DNA of 64,000 nucleotides. Origin: UBA2108 sp963925495. Lineage in GTDB: Bacteria > Bacteroidota > Bacteroidia > Flavobacteriales_G > Salibacteraceae. Below, in pieces: positions 1 to 8,328 of this stretch. A program made the position numbers and the translations under genes. Within the stretch, counting starts at the first letter, position 1. Each line of letters opens with the position of its first letter. The stretch lies in contig CAWUST010000014.1 of the NCBI GenBank assembly GCA_963925495.1, positions 13,018-77,017 on the forward strand. Reading direction: 5' to 3'. Under the pieces are notes generated by a model that had not been told where the DNA came from, made no database searches, and saw only the letters and a list, made by a program, of their open reading frames with translations.

Positions 1-831
1 TGGCACAGTCTACACCAATTTCCCGCCCATTTTCCAAATTCAAAGAGCATTCAGATATTAACTATCCATGATTTAAATTTTTTAAAAGAAAAGTCTGAAT
101 CTAAAAATCAATCCTATTTAAAAAAACTACAAAATAATGTGGACAGGGCCAATTTTATTACTTCCATATCGAACTATACGGCAAAGGAAATTGAGAAACA
201 CATTGATTTAAAGGGAAAAAAAGTCACAACAATTTACAACGGCGTTTCTATAAATAGAGATTCAATTTTAGAAAAACCAAATTATGTTACCGGCACAAAA
301 TTTTTCTTTTCAATTGGAATTTTTAATCGAAAAAAGAATTTCCATGAGCTCCTAGAAACAGTAAAAGACTTGGAAGGTACACAACTGATCATTGCGGGAA
401 ACAATAACACGGAATACGGAAGAAAAATAAAAAACGAAATAAAGATAAAAGGGCTAGAGAGTAAAATTATATTACCGGGAATAATATCAGAGTCGGATAA
501 GAATTGGTTGTATGATAACTGTGAAGCACTGTTATTTCCTTCTATGGCTGAGGGGTTTGGGCTGCCGGTAATAGAGGCAATGCAGTATGGGAAGCCTGTT
601 TTTTTGAGCAAGGGAGGAAGCTTGCCGGAGATTGGTGGTGAACACGCATTTTATTTTGACAGTTTTGAAAGCAAGAAAATGATCAAAACAATATTAAATG
701 GAATGGAACAGGTAAGTAAAAACGATAAATTATTTAAGCAAAAGTCTCAAAAACACGGTGATCAATTTAGCTGGGAAAACTCGATTAAAGCTTACTTAAA
801 CTTGTACGTAGAAATCTTGAAAGATGCTTAA
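1..831 (+). CDS. Glycosyltransferase family 4 (GT-B fold), 5' end missing
   Basis: Transfers a sugar from a nucleotide-sugar donor to a glycan or lipid acceptor, probably in surface polysaccharide synthesis. The frame is open from the first base of the window (residues such as TIHDLNFL before the GTG at 139), so this is the C-terminal part of a longer gene and 139 is not a real start. The C-terminal GT-B donor-binding lobe is visible: a strand ending in FFFSIGIFNRKKNFHELL, then the E-x7-E signature in AEGFGLPVIEAMQYGKPV (around bases 546-605), which binds the nucleotide-sugar, followed by GGSLPEIGG. The 3' end converges with an O-antigen ligase-like gene 2 bp away, which agrees with a polysaccharide role. 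Acceptor and sugar cannot be read from sequence. Confidence 0.9.
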   Translation, partial: WHSLHQFPAHFPNSKSIQILTIHDLNFLKEKSESKNQSYLKKLQNNVDRANFITSISNYTAKEIEKHIDLKGKKVTTIYNGVSINRDSILEKPNYVTGTKFFFSIGIFNRKKNFHELLETVKDLEGTQLIIAGNNNTEYGRKIKNEIKIKGLESKIILPGIISESDKNWLYDNCEALLFPSMAEGFGLPVIEAMQYGKPVFLSKGGSLPEIGGEHAFYFDSFESKKMIKTILNGMEQVSKNDKLFKQKSQKHGDQFSWENSIKAYLNLYVEILKDA

Positions 832-833
832 TT

Positions 834-2417
834 TTAATCTGTTTGTTTTACCATACCAATAGCAAATAAAGATATAAAACCGGCAAAAAACGTAACCCCT
901 ACTTGGGTTTCAATGGTGTCTTCCATGAGCATGGATAGGAATACGATTATTAGAAATGCAAAGCCTAAGTAATTGTTTTTAAGATGAATAAAACAAATTA
1001 ATAATACTGCCAAAAACCATACTAAACCAATAAAACCAAATGTAACAAAAATTGTAATATACTGGTTGTGTGGCTTGTATCTATACTCTGGACTTAAAAC
1101 TGTGTTGATTTCAACATAAGCCTTGTTTAATTCTACAACAATGTCACCGGTTCCTACACCAAAAAGTAAATTGTGTTTTATAACATATTTAGCCGCTCGC
1201 CAGAACTCAATTCTTTGGGCTACAGAATTACCCGAAGGATTACCCTTGTTCACAATGTAATTGTGTAATTCCCAAGCTGTTTCATAAATTCTTTTTGACA
1301 ACCCCTTATTTTGGATGAATTTAAAATTCGTAGCTCCGTTTTCTATGTCGTTTACTTCTTGTGAAGAAAGTTGTCGTATTCCAGCGGAGTCCTTCGGTAA
1401 TTTTTTTGAAGTTAAGTAACGTATCAATGAGAATCGAACGGCTTGTCCAGTATTGCCATTATTATAATAGCTAATTTCCGACATTTTGTTCCATTCTTTT
1501 TCCAATTCATATTCACAAACTTGATCCCATACAAGGTTTCCGTTTTCAAGTTGTTTGTTTTTAGCATTAAAAATAAAGTCATTTCCGTTTGCGGTTTTCT
1601 TCGAAACTTTGCACAGGGCAGAATTAGTATTTGGAAAAACAAAACTTTCAACCGCTGAGAAAACGTAAGCCCCAATTGTTATAACTAATATCAAAGACAA
1701 TATAAATGCGCTTTTTTTATATAAGGTGTTTTTTAGTTTAAAAAGCTTTACTTCTACAACTACGAACCCCGCGATTCCTAGAGCAAAAACACCCGATAGC
1801 ATTTGCAATTGAAGCATATAAATCAAAAAGGAAATCGATGTTAATCCCAGTAAAACACGAAAAAAGGGATTGACTTTATTTTTAACTAGTTCAAATATTA
1901 GAAAGATAATTGCAAGCGCCATCATTAGCGAAAGCCTAATGTGACTGATAAAATGGGATGCGTTTCTTACATCGAAGCCCTGCGCACCGCTTGCCGACAA
2001 AAAATCGCAGTAAGAGAACGAGGTTGAAACGATTAAACCAGCGATAAAAAAGAAAAATATAGTTCTAGTTTCAGCTTTTTTTAATGGAGCAATGGAGGCG
2101 AAAAAGAATGGAATAAGTAAAATTGGAAGCTTTATTCTTAGATCGTTGAAAGCATAATTAAATTCTGTAGTATATAATAGCCCGAGTAAATGAAACAGGA
2201 AAATGGATACAATTAACCAAAAGAATTTGTTTCGACTTACCCTGTTTAGTTTGCTTTTATAATTTCGTTCAGTTAACCAAATTAGGCCTAAAAAAATTTG
2301 CGATAAGCTGATTACAAATAGGGAAACTGATAAACTGAAAAACAGTGATGAAAAACCTAAAAGATAAAGGTTTCTATACGTTAAATATTTTGCTAGCATT
2401 CTAAAATTCGTTTTCAT
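834..2417 (-). CDS. O-antigen ligase/polymerase-like membrane protein (Wzy_C/WaaL family)
   Basis: Polytopic inner-membrane protein of 527 residues with around ten or more hydrophobic segments. A long periplasmic loop (roughly residues 255-415) sits between the membrane blocks, as in WaaL/Wzy proteins. The signature region near residues 420-460 reads GVGTGD followed by PHNQYITIFVTFGFIG; the PHN motif and the preceding charged loop are typical of O-antigen ligases, which join or polymerise undecaprenyl-linked glycans on the periplasmic face. The converging glycosyltransferase next to it supports a surface-polysaccharide role. Ligase and polymerase cannot be separated by sequence alone. Confidence 0.85.
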   Translation of the reverse strand: MKTNFRMLAKYLTYRNLYLLGFSSLFFSLSVSLFVISLSQIFLGLIWLTERNYKSKLNRVSRNKFFWLIVSIFLFHLLGLLYTTEFNYAFNDLRIKLPILLIPFFFASIAPLKKAETRTIFFFFIAGLIVSTSFSYCDFLSASGAQGFDVRNASHFISHIRLSLMMALAIIFLIFELVKNKVNPFFRVLLGLTSISFLIYMLQLQMLSGVFALGIAGFVVVEVKLFKLKNTLYKKSAFILSLILVITIGAYVFSAVESFVFPNTNSALCKVSKKTANGNDFIFNAKNKQLENGNLVWDQVCEYELEKEWNKMSEISYYNNGNTGQAVRFSLIRYLTSKKLPKDSAGIRQLSSQEVNDIENGATNFKFIQNKGLSKRIYETAWELHNYIVNKGNPSGNSVAQRIEFWRAAKYVIKHNLLFGVGTGDIVVELNKAYVEINTVLSPEYRYKPHNQYITIFVTFGFIGLVWFLAVLLICFIHLKNNYLGFAFLIIVFLSMLMEDTIETQVGVTFFAGFISLFAIGMVKQTD

Positions 2418-2430
2418 AACGTATGAAAAT

Positions 2431-2438
2431 CAAAAATA
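2431..2438 (-). promoter_or_regulatory. Candidate -7 promoter element for the O-antigen ligase-like gene
   Basis: On the minus strand this reads TATTTTTG, an exact match to the Bacteroidota -7 consensus TAnnTTTG, 13 nt before the ATG and inside the 43-nt gap behind the S41 peptidase gene. No convincing TTTG -33 box lies at the usual 19-22 nt spacing, so this is only a candidate. Confidence 0.4.
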
Positions 2439-2460
2439 TTGAACAAAAAGACAACTATTT

Positions 2461-4110
2461 TTATTTTGGCACAAACGTCAGAATAGAATCACAAATAGAG
2501 GGGTTGTTTAAAAGTTCAACCGCCTTTAAAAGTCGGGTGTCATTTGCCAAACCACTTTCCGCCCTCCCAGACTGATAATAGTAGCGAGAGACTATCTCAT
2601 TTTCTAAAATAGTTTTTATCTCTTCTTTGTGTAAGTCCAGGTCATTTCGTTTGTTGTTCGAAAGCTCACTTTCCATCGCAGTAAATGAATTTTCTAATTT
2701 ATTAAAGTACTTTTCATTTTTCGACACCTCTTTCAGTCGTTTCAACAAGATTTCGCTGTCGGTTTCATACTCATAAGCCTTTCCTTCTAAGTAGGCAATA
2801 AACTCCTCATAATCTGAGTCAGACAGCCTAAACTCTTTTGCAGCTTTAATGCTGTCGTTGGAATAAAAATAGCGCGTGGCGTAATCAAAAATATGGTAGT
2901 TTCGGATTAAACTTGCCGTAACATGTGCTCCTTCAGGTAAATCAACTTTTACGTCTGGTTTAATTCCTTGGCCTTCTAATACGGGTCGTTTATTTTTAGT
3001 GTAAAATGGTATTAAAAGTGAATCATCTACTACTTGGGCTTTTCCGTTTTTTTTGTTTCCGTAGTCTAACTCTTGAATGCATCTACCACTTGGAATGTAA
3101 TATTTGGCTACAGTAACTTTTAGTTGAGAATTATAAGAAAGTGGTTTTGTTTGTTGAACCAAACCTTTACCAAACGATCTTTCACCAACAATAACCGCTC
3201 TATCCACATCTTGCAACGCACCACTTACAATTTCACTTGCTGACGCCGAACCTCCATCAATCAACACAACCATTGGGATTTCTAAATCCAAAGGAGCGTT
3301 CAATGCTTTATGGCTTCTATCCCATTCTTTTAGTTTTCCTTTAGTATGAACAACTTCTTGTCCTCTTTCTACAAAAAAGTTTACGATATTTACAGCCTCA
3401 TTAAGCAAGCCACCGCCATTACCTCGAAGGTCTAAAATGAGCTTGTCCACTTTTTTATTTTCTTTTAAAATTTTGTATGCGGCGGAAAGTTCTTTGCTGG
3501 CGGTTTCAGTAAAACCAACTAATTTTATATAGCCGATACCAGGAGATATTTCTCCATAATACGGCACATCTTTAATTTTAATATTCTCTCTAGTTAATAC
3601 TTTTTCGAGTAGTTCCCCGTTTCGATCAATAGAAAGAGTCAAACTTGTTTTTGCTTGGCCTTTTAGCAAATGGCTTATTTCACTTGTGGTTTTACGAACT
3701 GCGTCTTTCCCGTCAACCTTTAAGATAATATCGCCTGCGTTTAATCCAGCATTAAAAGCAGGAAAACCCTCATAAGGCTCGGCTATTATTATGTAGTCTC
3801 CCTTTTTGCGAATCAGTGAACCAATTCCGCCATATTCTCCTGTTGTTAAAAATCGGTAATCTTCAATATCCGATTCTGGATAGTAAACAGTATAAGGGTC
3901 TAATGAACGAAGCATTGCATCAATACTAGTTTTCATTAGTTCGCCAGGCTTAGTATCTTCTACATAATAAATGTTTAGTTGTTTGTAAACATTAGTGAAA
4001 ATGTCCAAATTTTTCGATATCTCAAAAAAGTTATCACTCGTTGCACTACTAAAAAATACTCCTGTGGCAATAGCTAACCCTAAAACTAAAACTTTCCCTT
4101 TTTTAAACAT
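2461..4110 (-). CDS. S41 family carboxy-terminal processing peptidase (CtpA-like)
   Basis: Periplasmic serine protease of 549 residues that trims or degrades envelope proteins. It has an N-terminal hydrophobic signal/anchor (residues about 5-22), a short helical region with the SLDPYTVYY motif (69-77), a PDZ domain (about 90-165, with GGIGSLI at the start), and the tail-specific protease domain. The catalytic serine is in GGSASASE (S290) and the lysine in SFGKG (K315). A C-terminal extension of about 150 residues, charged and helical, is common in Bacteroidota members. The rnpA gene lies 10 bp upstream in the same direction, so the two are probably cotranscribed. Confidence 0.95.
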   Translation of the reverse strand: MFKKGKVLVLGLAIATGVFFSSATSDNFFEISKNLDIFTNVYKQLNIYYVEDTKPGELMKTSIDAMLRSLDPYTVYYPESDIEDYRFLTTGEYGGIGSLIRKKGDYIIIAEPYEGFPAFNAGLNAGDIILKVDGKDAVRKTTSEISHLLKGQAKTSLTLSIDRNGELLEKVLTRENIKIKDVPYYGEISPGIGYIKLVGFTETASKELSAAYKILKENKKVDKLILDLRGNGGGLLNEAVNIVNFFVERGQEVVHTKGKLKEWDRSHKALNAPLDLEIPMVVLIDGGSASASEIVSGALQDVDRAVIVGERSFGKGLVQQTKPLSYNSQLKVTVAKYYIPSGRCIQELDYGNKKNGKAQVVDDSLLIPFYTKNKRPVLEGQGIKPDVKVDLPEGAHVTASLIRNYHIFDYATRYFYSNDSIKAAKEFRLSDSDYEEFIAYLEGKAYEYETDSEILLKRLKEVSKNEKYFNKLENSFTAMESELSNNKRNDLDLHKEEIKTILENEIVSRYYYQSGRAESGLANDTRLLKAVELLNNPSICDSILTFVPK

Positions 4111-4120
4111 ATTAAATATC

Positions 4121-4522
4121 TTATGAGTTAGAATGTAACTGTAAATTGAGCTTGCGTAAAATTAGAGTTAATCTTTTTTGCAAGTCGTTAAAATCTCTTA
4201 TTTCATGGTGAGTGTATATAATCGCTATAGCAAGAGGTTTGTTGACGTTGGTGATATCTATTTCCGTTTTGTTCTTTCTAAAGGCCTCCTTAATTCTTCT
4301 TCGTAGTAAATTTCGATCTACGGCGTTTTTAAATTTTCTTTTCGGAACAGAAACTAAGAGTTGTACTGAGTTTTTATCTGACCCCTCTTCCAGCCATTTA
4401 TAAACTAATTTAAATGGAAACGAAAAAAGGGAATCTCCATTTTTAAAAAGGAGACCTGTGTTCTTTTTAGATTTTAATCTTTCGTTTTTATTTAAACCTT
4501 GTTCTTTCAATTTTTCGAGCAT
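4121..4522 (-). CDS. rnpA: Ribonuclease P protein component
   Basis: Protein subunit of RNase P, which with the RNA subunit removes 5' leaders from pre-tRNAs. At 133 residues it has the family pattern: NKNERLKSKKNTGLLFKNGDSLFSFPFKLVY at the N-terminus and the RNR-type RNA-binding helix in KFKNAVDRNLLRRRIKEAFRKNK (about residues 64-86). rpmH is not adjacent, unlike in many other phyla; the order hemD-rnpA-S41 peptidase is what I would expect in Flavobacteriales. The ATG is reached directly after the U-tract of a terminator-like hairpin, leaving almost no room for a conventional leader. Confidence 0.95.
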   Translation of the reverse strand: MLEKLKEQGLNKNERLKSKKNTGLLFKNGDSLFSFPFKLVYKWLEEGSDKNSVQLLVSVPKRKFKNAVDRNLLRRRIKEAFRKNKTEIDITNVNKPLAIAIIYTHHEIRDFNDLQKRLTLILRKLNLQLHSNS

Positions 4523-4547
4523 AAAAAAAGGGCGACTAACACCCTTT
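4523..4547 (-). terminator. Terminator-like hairpin abutting the rnpA start codon
   Basis: On the minus strand AAAGGG pairs with CCCTTT across a 9-nt loop and is followed by a run of seven T that ends at the base before the rnpA ATG (4520-4522). It lies 23 nt after the hemD stop codon and looks like an intrinsic terminator for the hemD transcript, but it could equally act as an attenuator between hemD and rnpA. The stem is only 6 bp, so it is a moderate call. Confidence 0.5.
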
Positions 4548-4569
4548 CAATATTAAATGAATTATTGTC

Positions 4570-5352
4570 TTATTTTTTATTGACTACCTTTACGTACTGC
4601 TCAATTGCCATAGTCATACTTGGAGCAATTTTAGAAGGTGCTAAAATGTCAACTTTGAGCCCTTCCGTTTCTGCAGCTTCAACCGTGGTTGGGCCAAAAC
4701 ATGCGATTCGAGTCCCGTTTTGTTTAAAACTGGGAAAGTTTTGTTTTAGTGATTTTATTCCTGACGGACTAAAAAACACCAAAATATCGTAGCTAACATC
4801 AGCTAAACTTGACAGGTCGCTGCAAACAGTACGATATAAGGTTGCTCTTTGGAAGTCAATATTGTTTTTTTCTAAAGTAGCTGGAATCAGGTCTTTTAAT
4901 AGATCAGAAGTGGGTAAAATATATCTTCCTTCACCGTATTTTTTTAATAACGGAATAATCTCTGCAAAGCGAAGCTTTCCGTGGAAAATTTTCCGTTTTC
5001 TAAAAACGACATATTTCTGAAGGTAATAGGCTGTTGATTCAGAGGTACAGAAATATTTCATCGAATCCGGAATTTGAACTCGCATTTCCTCTGCCATTCT
5101 AAAGTAATGGTCTACAGCATTTCGGCTTGTGAATATAACACTTCCAAAATCCAATAAATTTATTTTTTGTAACCGAAACTCCATTGCATCTATTCCCTCA
5201 ACATGAATAAATGACTGAAAATCAATCTCTAATTTATTCTTTGATGCTAAATCAAAATAAGGCGATTTTTCGTTTTCGGGTTTTGGTTGTGACACCAATA
5301 TGGTCTTTACTTTCAGATCTTCCAATATTTTATCCTCACAATCGTTAAACAA
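4570..5352 (-). CDS. hemD: Uroporphyrinogen-III synthase
   Basis: Cyclises hydroxymethylbilane to uroporphyrinogen III with inversion of ring D, in haem and sirohaem synthesis. The 260-residue protein has the two-lobed HemD architecture: ILVSQPKPENEKSPYF near the N-terminus, VIFTSRNAVDHYF (strand plus helix of lobe 1), and ILVFFSPSGIKSLKQNFP with IACFGPTTVEAAETEGL in lobe 2. The longest frame begins with TTG at 5352; a TTG at 5325 is also possible, because the conserved domain starts at the LKVKTILVSQ stretch. Sequence divergence is normal for HemD. The DUF4271 gene lies 5 bp upstream, a pairing I recognise from Bacteroidota. Confidence 0.9.
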   Translation of the reverse strand: MFNDCEDKILEDLKVKTILVSQPKPENEKSPYFDLASKNKLEIDFQSFIHVEGIDAMEFRLQKINLLDFGSVIFTSRNAVDHYFRMAEEMRVQIPDSMKYFCTSESTAYYLQKYVVFRKRKIFHGKLRFAEIIPLLKKYGEGRYILPTSDLLKDLIPATLEKNNIDFQRATLYRTVCSDLSSLADVSYDILVFFSPSGIKSLKQNFPSFKQNGTRIACFGPTTVEAAETEGLKVDILAPSKIAPSMTMAIEQYVKVVNKK

Positions 5353-5357
5353 ACCCC

Positions 5358-6164
5358 CTACATTCCACTAACTTCTAAACTTTTAAATGAGGCTTTAACA
5401 AAGAGTGCCAATGGCAGGATTTCCACCGTGCAAATGTATAAAATAATATACTTAAATGAGAACGTGTTATAGGAAGAAAATCTTAGAACGGAACGAACTA
5501 GTCTGTACAAATAGAATAGGCCAACGAAAAGCCAAGCTAAGTATAGCCAGAAGTTACTGTTTGGCACTAAATACGTACTGAGAATTAATAACGGAAATAA
5601 ACTAAAAGAAAGGATGGAATGATTTAGAAAACGATAAAAATGAATGTCTTCGAAACGAGTTTCCATATCAAAAAGCCAAGCCATAAAGCTCATTACTAAA
5701 GACTTTACCAAAATAAACAGTAATAAGCCTAGCGAAATGACTAGATAATCTAACGCACTCCATTCTAGTTTAAAATTAAAGAATGAAAATGTTTTATTAC
5801 TAATAAAAAGAAAGGTGGAAAAAGTTAAAAAATAAAGAAATTCTACCACCCAATTATAGATTCCAGCCGACTTTTCTTCTCTTGTTAGTTGATCAATAAA
5901 GCGGTTGTTGAAATATGAATTGGTCAATAATTTTAATCTGTTAGGATAATAAAGGCGCAACCAAGCGATCAAAATAACTTGAAGGAAAAGGAAAATTATT
6001 AACCAATCAGGTGAAAAAGGTGCTTTACCAAAAAGAATTTGCTCTTTACCATCTGTTGAAAATAGAGACCCATAAAAACCGCTCAAATTGAATTGAAAAG
6101 GAGAATAATCGAATAACAACACGAAAATTCGTTTAAAAAGCACTATGAGTTCTTGTAAAATCAC
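5358..6164 (-). CDS. DUF4271 membrane protein
   Basis: A 268-residue integral membrane protein of unknown function with about seven hydrophobic segments spread over the whole length after a short N-terminal part. It matches what I know of the DUF4271 family: length, aromatic-rich helices, and position immediately upstream of hemD (5 bp gap, same strand). The apparent start is GTG. The conserved pairing with hemD hints at a link to haem synthesis or envelope maintenance, but no catalytic motif is visible and I assign no function. Confidence 0.8.
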   Translation of the reverse strand: MILQELIVLFKRIFVLLFDYSPFQFNLSGFYGSLFSTDGKEQILFGKAPFSPDWLIIFLFLQVILIAWLRLYYPNRLKLLTNSYFNNRFIDQLTREEKSAGIYNWVVEFLYFLTFSTFLFISNKTFSFFNFKLEWSALDYLVISLGLLLFILVKSLVMSFMAWLFDMETRFEDIHFYRFLNHSILSFSLFPLLILSTYLVPNSNFWLYLAWLFVGLFYLYRLVRSVLRFSSYNTFSFKYIILYICTVEILPLALFVKASFKSLEVSGM

Positions 6165-6220
6165 TGAACTACAATAGTACTCTTTGATGTTATTCCTATT
6201 TTAACGAATAATCTCCAGTT

Positions 6221-7141
6221 TTAATGTTTTCCAAGTTGAAAAACTCTAGATATATTGAAGCCAAGCTTAATTCCGCCTTTCGCCCATGAATCCGCAGTTT
6301 CTGGCATGTAGGCATTTTCAATAATGGCCGGCGCATTAGTCAGTGTTAAGTGAAAAACATGACCACCTGTTTCAATTTCTACTCCAACACCAAAGGGATC
6401 ATAATAATTTTGAGGTCCGAAATTACTTCTAAACCCTGAAAAAGTGTGGACATAATCCACAATAATTCCTACCCGTTTGGTGATCATATATCTTGCCCCA
6501 GCACTCAAAGTGAAATTTGTGTTTTCATCGGTTAAGGTCTTTCCGTTGCCATCAAGTACTTTAGTTACCATGTTTCTATGTATAACTCCAGGGGCAAGCT
6601 CGATAGATAGGCGTTGTCCGAATTTCCTTGCAAAAAGAACCTGAGTAAAATAGGTTAATCGATTTTGCCAGTCGTTGTATCGAGAATCTGGATCTCTTTG
6701 TGGGGTTAAGGATACTGCGCCAAAAGCCACAATAGTAAGGGGTGCTTTTTTTTCTTTTTGAACTAATAATTTGTATTTAGTTGACAGGTCAACTATCTCT
6801 TTGTATTTACTTCTTCCTATTCCTATTTGCCATTTTTCAGTTAAACCATAGTCAAACGAAATTCTAATATCGGAAGAGTTATCTAAACCATAAAAAGTAT
6901 GAACTCCACCACCACTTTCGGCACCTATATTTCCAAAACGGTGTGTTACTCTAAAATCAAGAGCATTTCTTTTAACGATTTCAGTCGAATGAATATTAAC
7001 TAGTTTCATGGTTTTCCAAGTTGCAAAAATTATTGAATTATTATTCGCAATAGATTCTTCTTTAAGCATATCTAGAAGATCATCTTGCGCAAAACAACTA
7101 ATTGAAAATAGGACTAGGATAATGGAAAAAAATATTCTCAT
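6221..7141 (-). CDS. DUF5777 family outer-membrane beta-barrel-like protein
   Basis: Secreted protein of 306 residues with a clear signal peptide (MRIFFSIILVLFSISCFAQ, cleaved after about residue 18). The body alternates polar and aromatic residues with glycine turns, as in outer-membrane beta-barrels. The motif FATWKTMKLVNIHSTEIVKRNALDFRVTHRFG near residues 39-70 is characteristic of DUF5777. It lies 21 bp downstream of yceI and in line with a cytochrome-like lipoprotein; this trio recurs in Bacteroidota and suggests a shared electron-transfer or small-molecule role, but the substrate is unknown. Confidence 0.8.
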   Translation of the reverse strand: MRIFFSIILVLFSISCFAQDDLLDMLKEESIANNNSIIFATWKTMKLVNIHSTEIVKRNALDFRVTHRFGNIGAESGGGVHTFYGLDNSSDIRISFDYGLTEKWQIGIGRSKYKEIVDLSTKYKLLVQKEKKAPLTIVAFGAVSLTPQRDPDSRYNDWQNRLTYFTQVLFARKFGQRLSIELAPGVIHRNMVTKVLDGNGKTLTDENTNFTLSAGARYMITKRVGIIVDYVHTFSGFRSNFGPQNYYDPFGVGVEIETGGHVFHLTLTNAPAIIENAYMPETADSWAKGGIKLGFNISRVFQLGKH

Positions 7142-7162
7142 AATTAATTTGGATGAATCTGA

Positions 7163-7711
7163 TTATTTTAAAGGTGGTGCAAAAGTCATTTTCATAGTAA
7201 CCTCTACCACTTCTGCAATATTAAGAAGAACAATTTTGGGGATTTCAATTTCATATTCCTCAAGATGAACATTAAAACTGGTTTCAAAATTTATTTTCCC
7301 TTCTTTAATTACTACTTTACCTTTAATGGTAATTTCCTGATCAATACCGTGTATGTGCATTATCCCCGTTGCAGTAGCACCGTACACGCCGTCTTTTTTC
7401 CAATTTATTTTCTCGTTTACTTTGCCTTTAAATGTCCCCCTTTTATATTTATCACTTTCCAAATAAGTTTCATTAAAGTGTTCTTGCATTAATGCCTTTT
7501 CGAAAGCAAAAGATTTTATAGGAATGGAAACAACTAAAACATTATCTGAAATTCTGAGTGCACCTGTTGCCTTTTCACTAATTCCTTCAATGTTTTCTAA
7601 GGGCGTTTCTGAGTAAAAACGAATGTAGCCAGATTCGGATTTGTAAACTTGTGAAAACGAACTAGCTGGAATAATTAAAGCTATGGCGAATATTAAGATA
7701 GTTTTTTTCAT
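7163..7711 (-). CDS. YceI family lipocalin-like periplasmic protein
   Basis: A 182-residue secreted protein with signal peptide MKKTILIFAIALIIPASSFSQ. The mature part is a single YceI-like beta-barrel; family members bind polyisoprenoids or other amphiphiles. Visible features are SGYIRFYSETPLENIEG at the start of the barrel, FKGKVNEKINWKKDGVYGATATGIMHIHGIDQEITIKGKV in the middle, and strands ending FNVHLEEYEIEIPKI. It sits between a decayed cytochrome-like gene and the DUF5777 gene on the same strand, so it is probably part of one transcription unit with them. Confidence 0.9.
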   Translation of the reverse strand: MKKTILIFAIALIIPASSFSQVYKSESGYIRFYSETPLENIEGISEKATGALRISDNVLVVSIPIKSFAFEKALMQEHFNETYLESDKYKRGTFKGKVNEKINWKKDGVYGATATGIMHIHGIDQEITIKGKVVIKEGKINFETSFNVHLEEYEIEIPKIVLLNIAEVVEVTMKMTFAPPLK

Positions 7712-7897
7712 GTTTATTTTTACGGTAACTAGCAGTAAGCCATTCTTTTAATTTAACTCTTTCGTTTATAGTAAGGGTGCCGCTTTCTCTTGCAGTTTTA
7801 ACGGTTTCGTAATCACTGAAATCACCTGAGTCAGAACCTCCCGATGTTTAGTAAAAACGGAATCGACATCATTTGTAAAAACAGACCCATTATAGGT
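7712..7897 (-). pseudogene. Remnant of a second cytochrome c-like gene, haem motif lost
   Basis: The gap between the cytochrome-like lipoprotein and yceI is not empty. Directly after the upstream stop codon one frame reads FTNDVDSVFTKH; a second frame then continues SGGSDSGDFSDYETVKTAR and NERVKLKEWLTAS. Joined, these align with the intact neighbour (HIQAIFVQKC, then GGTGPGDYTKSENIK, then KQERELLGKWIDCG). The break falls around 7845-7855, exactly where CxxCH should be, so a small deletion with a frameshift removed the haem-binding motif. No signal peptide or start codon remains. It looks like a decayed tandem paralogue of the upstream gene. Confidence 0.65.
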
Positions 7898-8248
7898 TTA
7901 GATCCCTTTTGTTCCACAATCAATCCACTTTCCTAGAAGCTCCCTTTCTTGCTTAGTCATTGACCCACCTTCTGGCATTGTTCCGTCAATTACTGCCCGT
8001 ACTTTTATTCTGTCTTTTTGGTTTTTAATGTTCTCCGATTTTGTATAATCTCCCGGCCCTGTGCCGCCGGCAATATGGCAGCTGATACATTTTTGAACAA
8101 AGATTGCCTGTATGTGTTTTACATATGTAATTGTATCGCATGCGGGGTCAATTGTATCTGGGGTAGTGTCAAACACCTCTTTTTTACAAGAAAAAACAAT
8201 AATGAGGACGAATGGTATTAGCCAAAAAACATGTTTAATTATTTTCAT
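7898..8248 (-). CDS. Cytochrome c-like lipoprotein (single CxxCH)
   Basis: A 116-residue exported lipoprotein: an N-terminal hydrophobic segment ends in a lipobox with Cys21 (VFSCKK). The mature part carries one haem-attachment motif, CISCH (residues 54-58), followed by a glycine-rich loop (GGTGPGDY) and a probable methionine ligand region (GTMPEGG, residues about 90-96), the layout of a minimal class I cytochrome c. It ends with LLGKWIDCG, typical of Bacteroidota haem lipoproteins. It is first in a minus-strand series leading to a decayed paralogue, YceI and DUF5777. An electron-transfer role at the outer face of the inner membrane or at the outer membrane is inferred. Confidence 0.8.
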   Translation of the reverse strand: MKIIKHVFWLIPFVLIIVFSCKKEVFDTTPDTIDPACDTITYVKHIQAIFVQKCISCHIAGGTGPGDYTKSENIKNQKDRIKVRAVIDGTMPEGGSMTKQERELLGKWIDCGTKGI

Positions 8249-8290
8249 TTTTATTAGGTGTCTTAGATGTTAAGTGGAAACTAAGAATCA

Positions 8291-8298
8291 TAAATTTG
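8291..8298 (+). promoter_or_regulatory. Candidate -7 promoter element for gcdH
   Basis: TAAATTTG matches the Bacteroidota -7 consensus TAnnTTTG exactly and lies 30 nt before the ATG of the acyl-CoA dehydrogenase gene, in the divergent gap. The -33 TTTG partner is weak (only GTTA-like at the expected distance). Confidence 0.45.
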
Positions 8299-8328
8299 CG
8301 TTTCAAATATAATCGTTAATTTTAAAAA

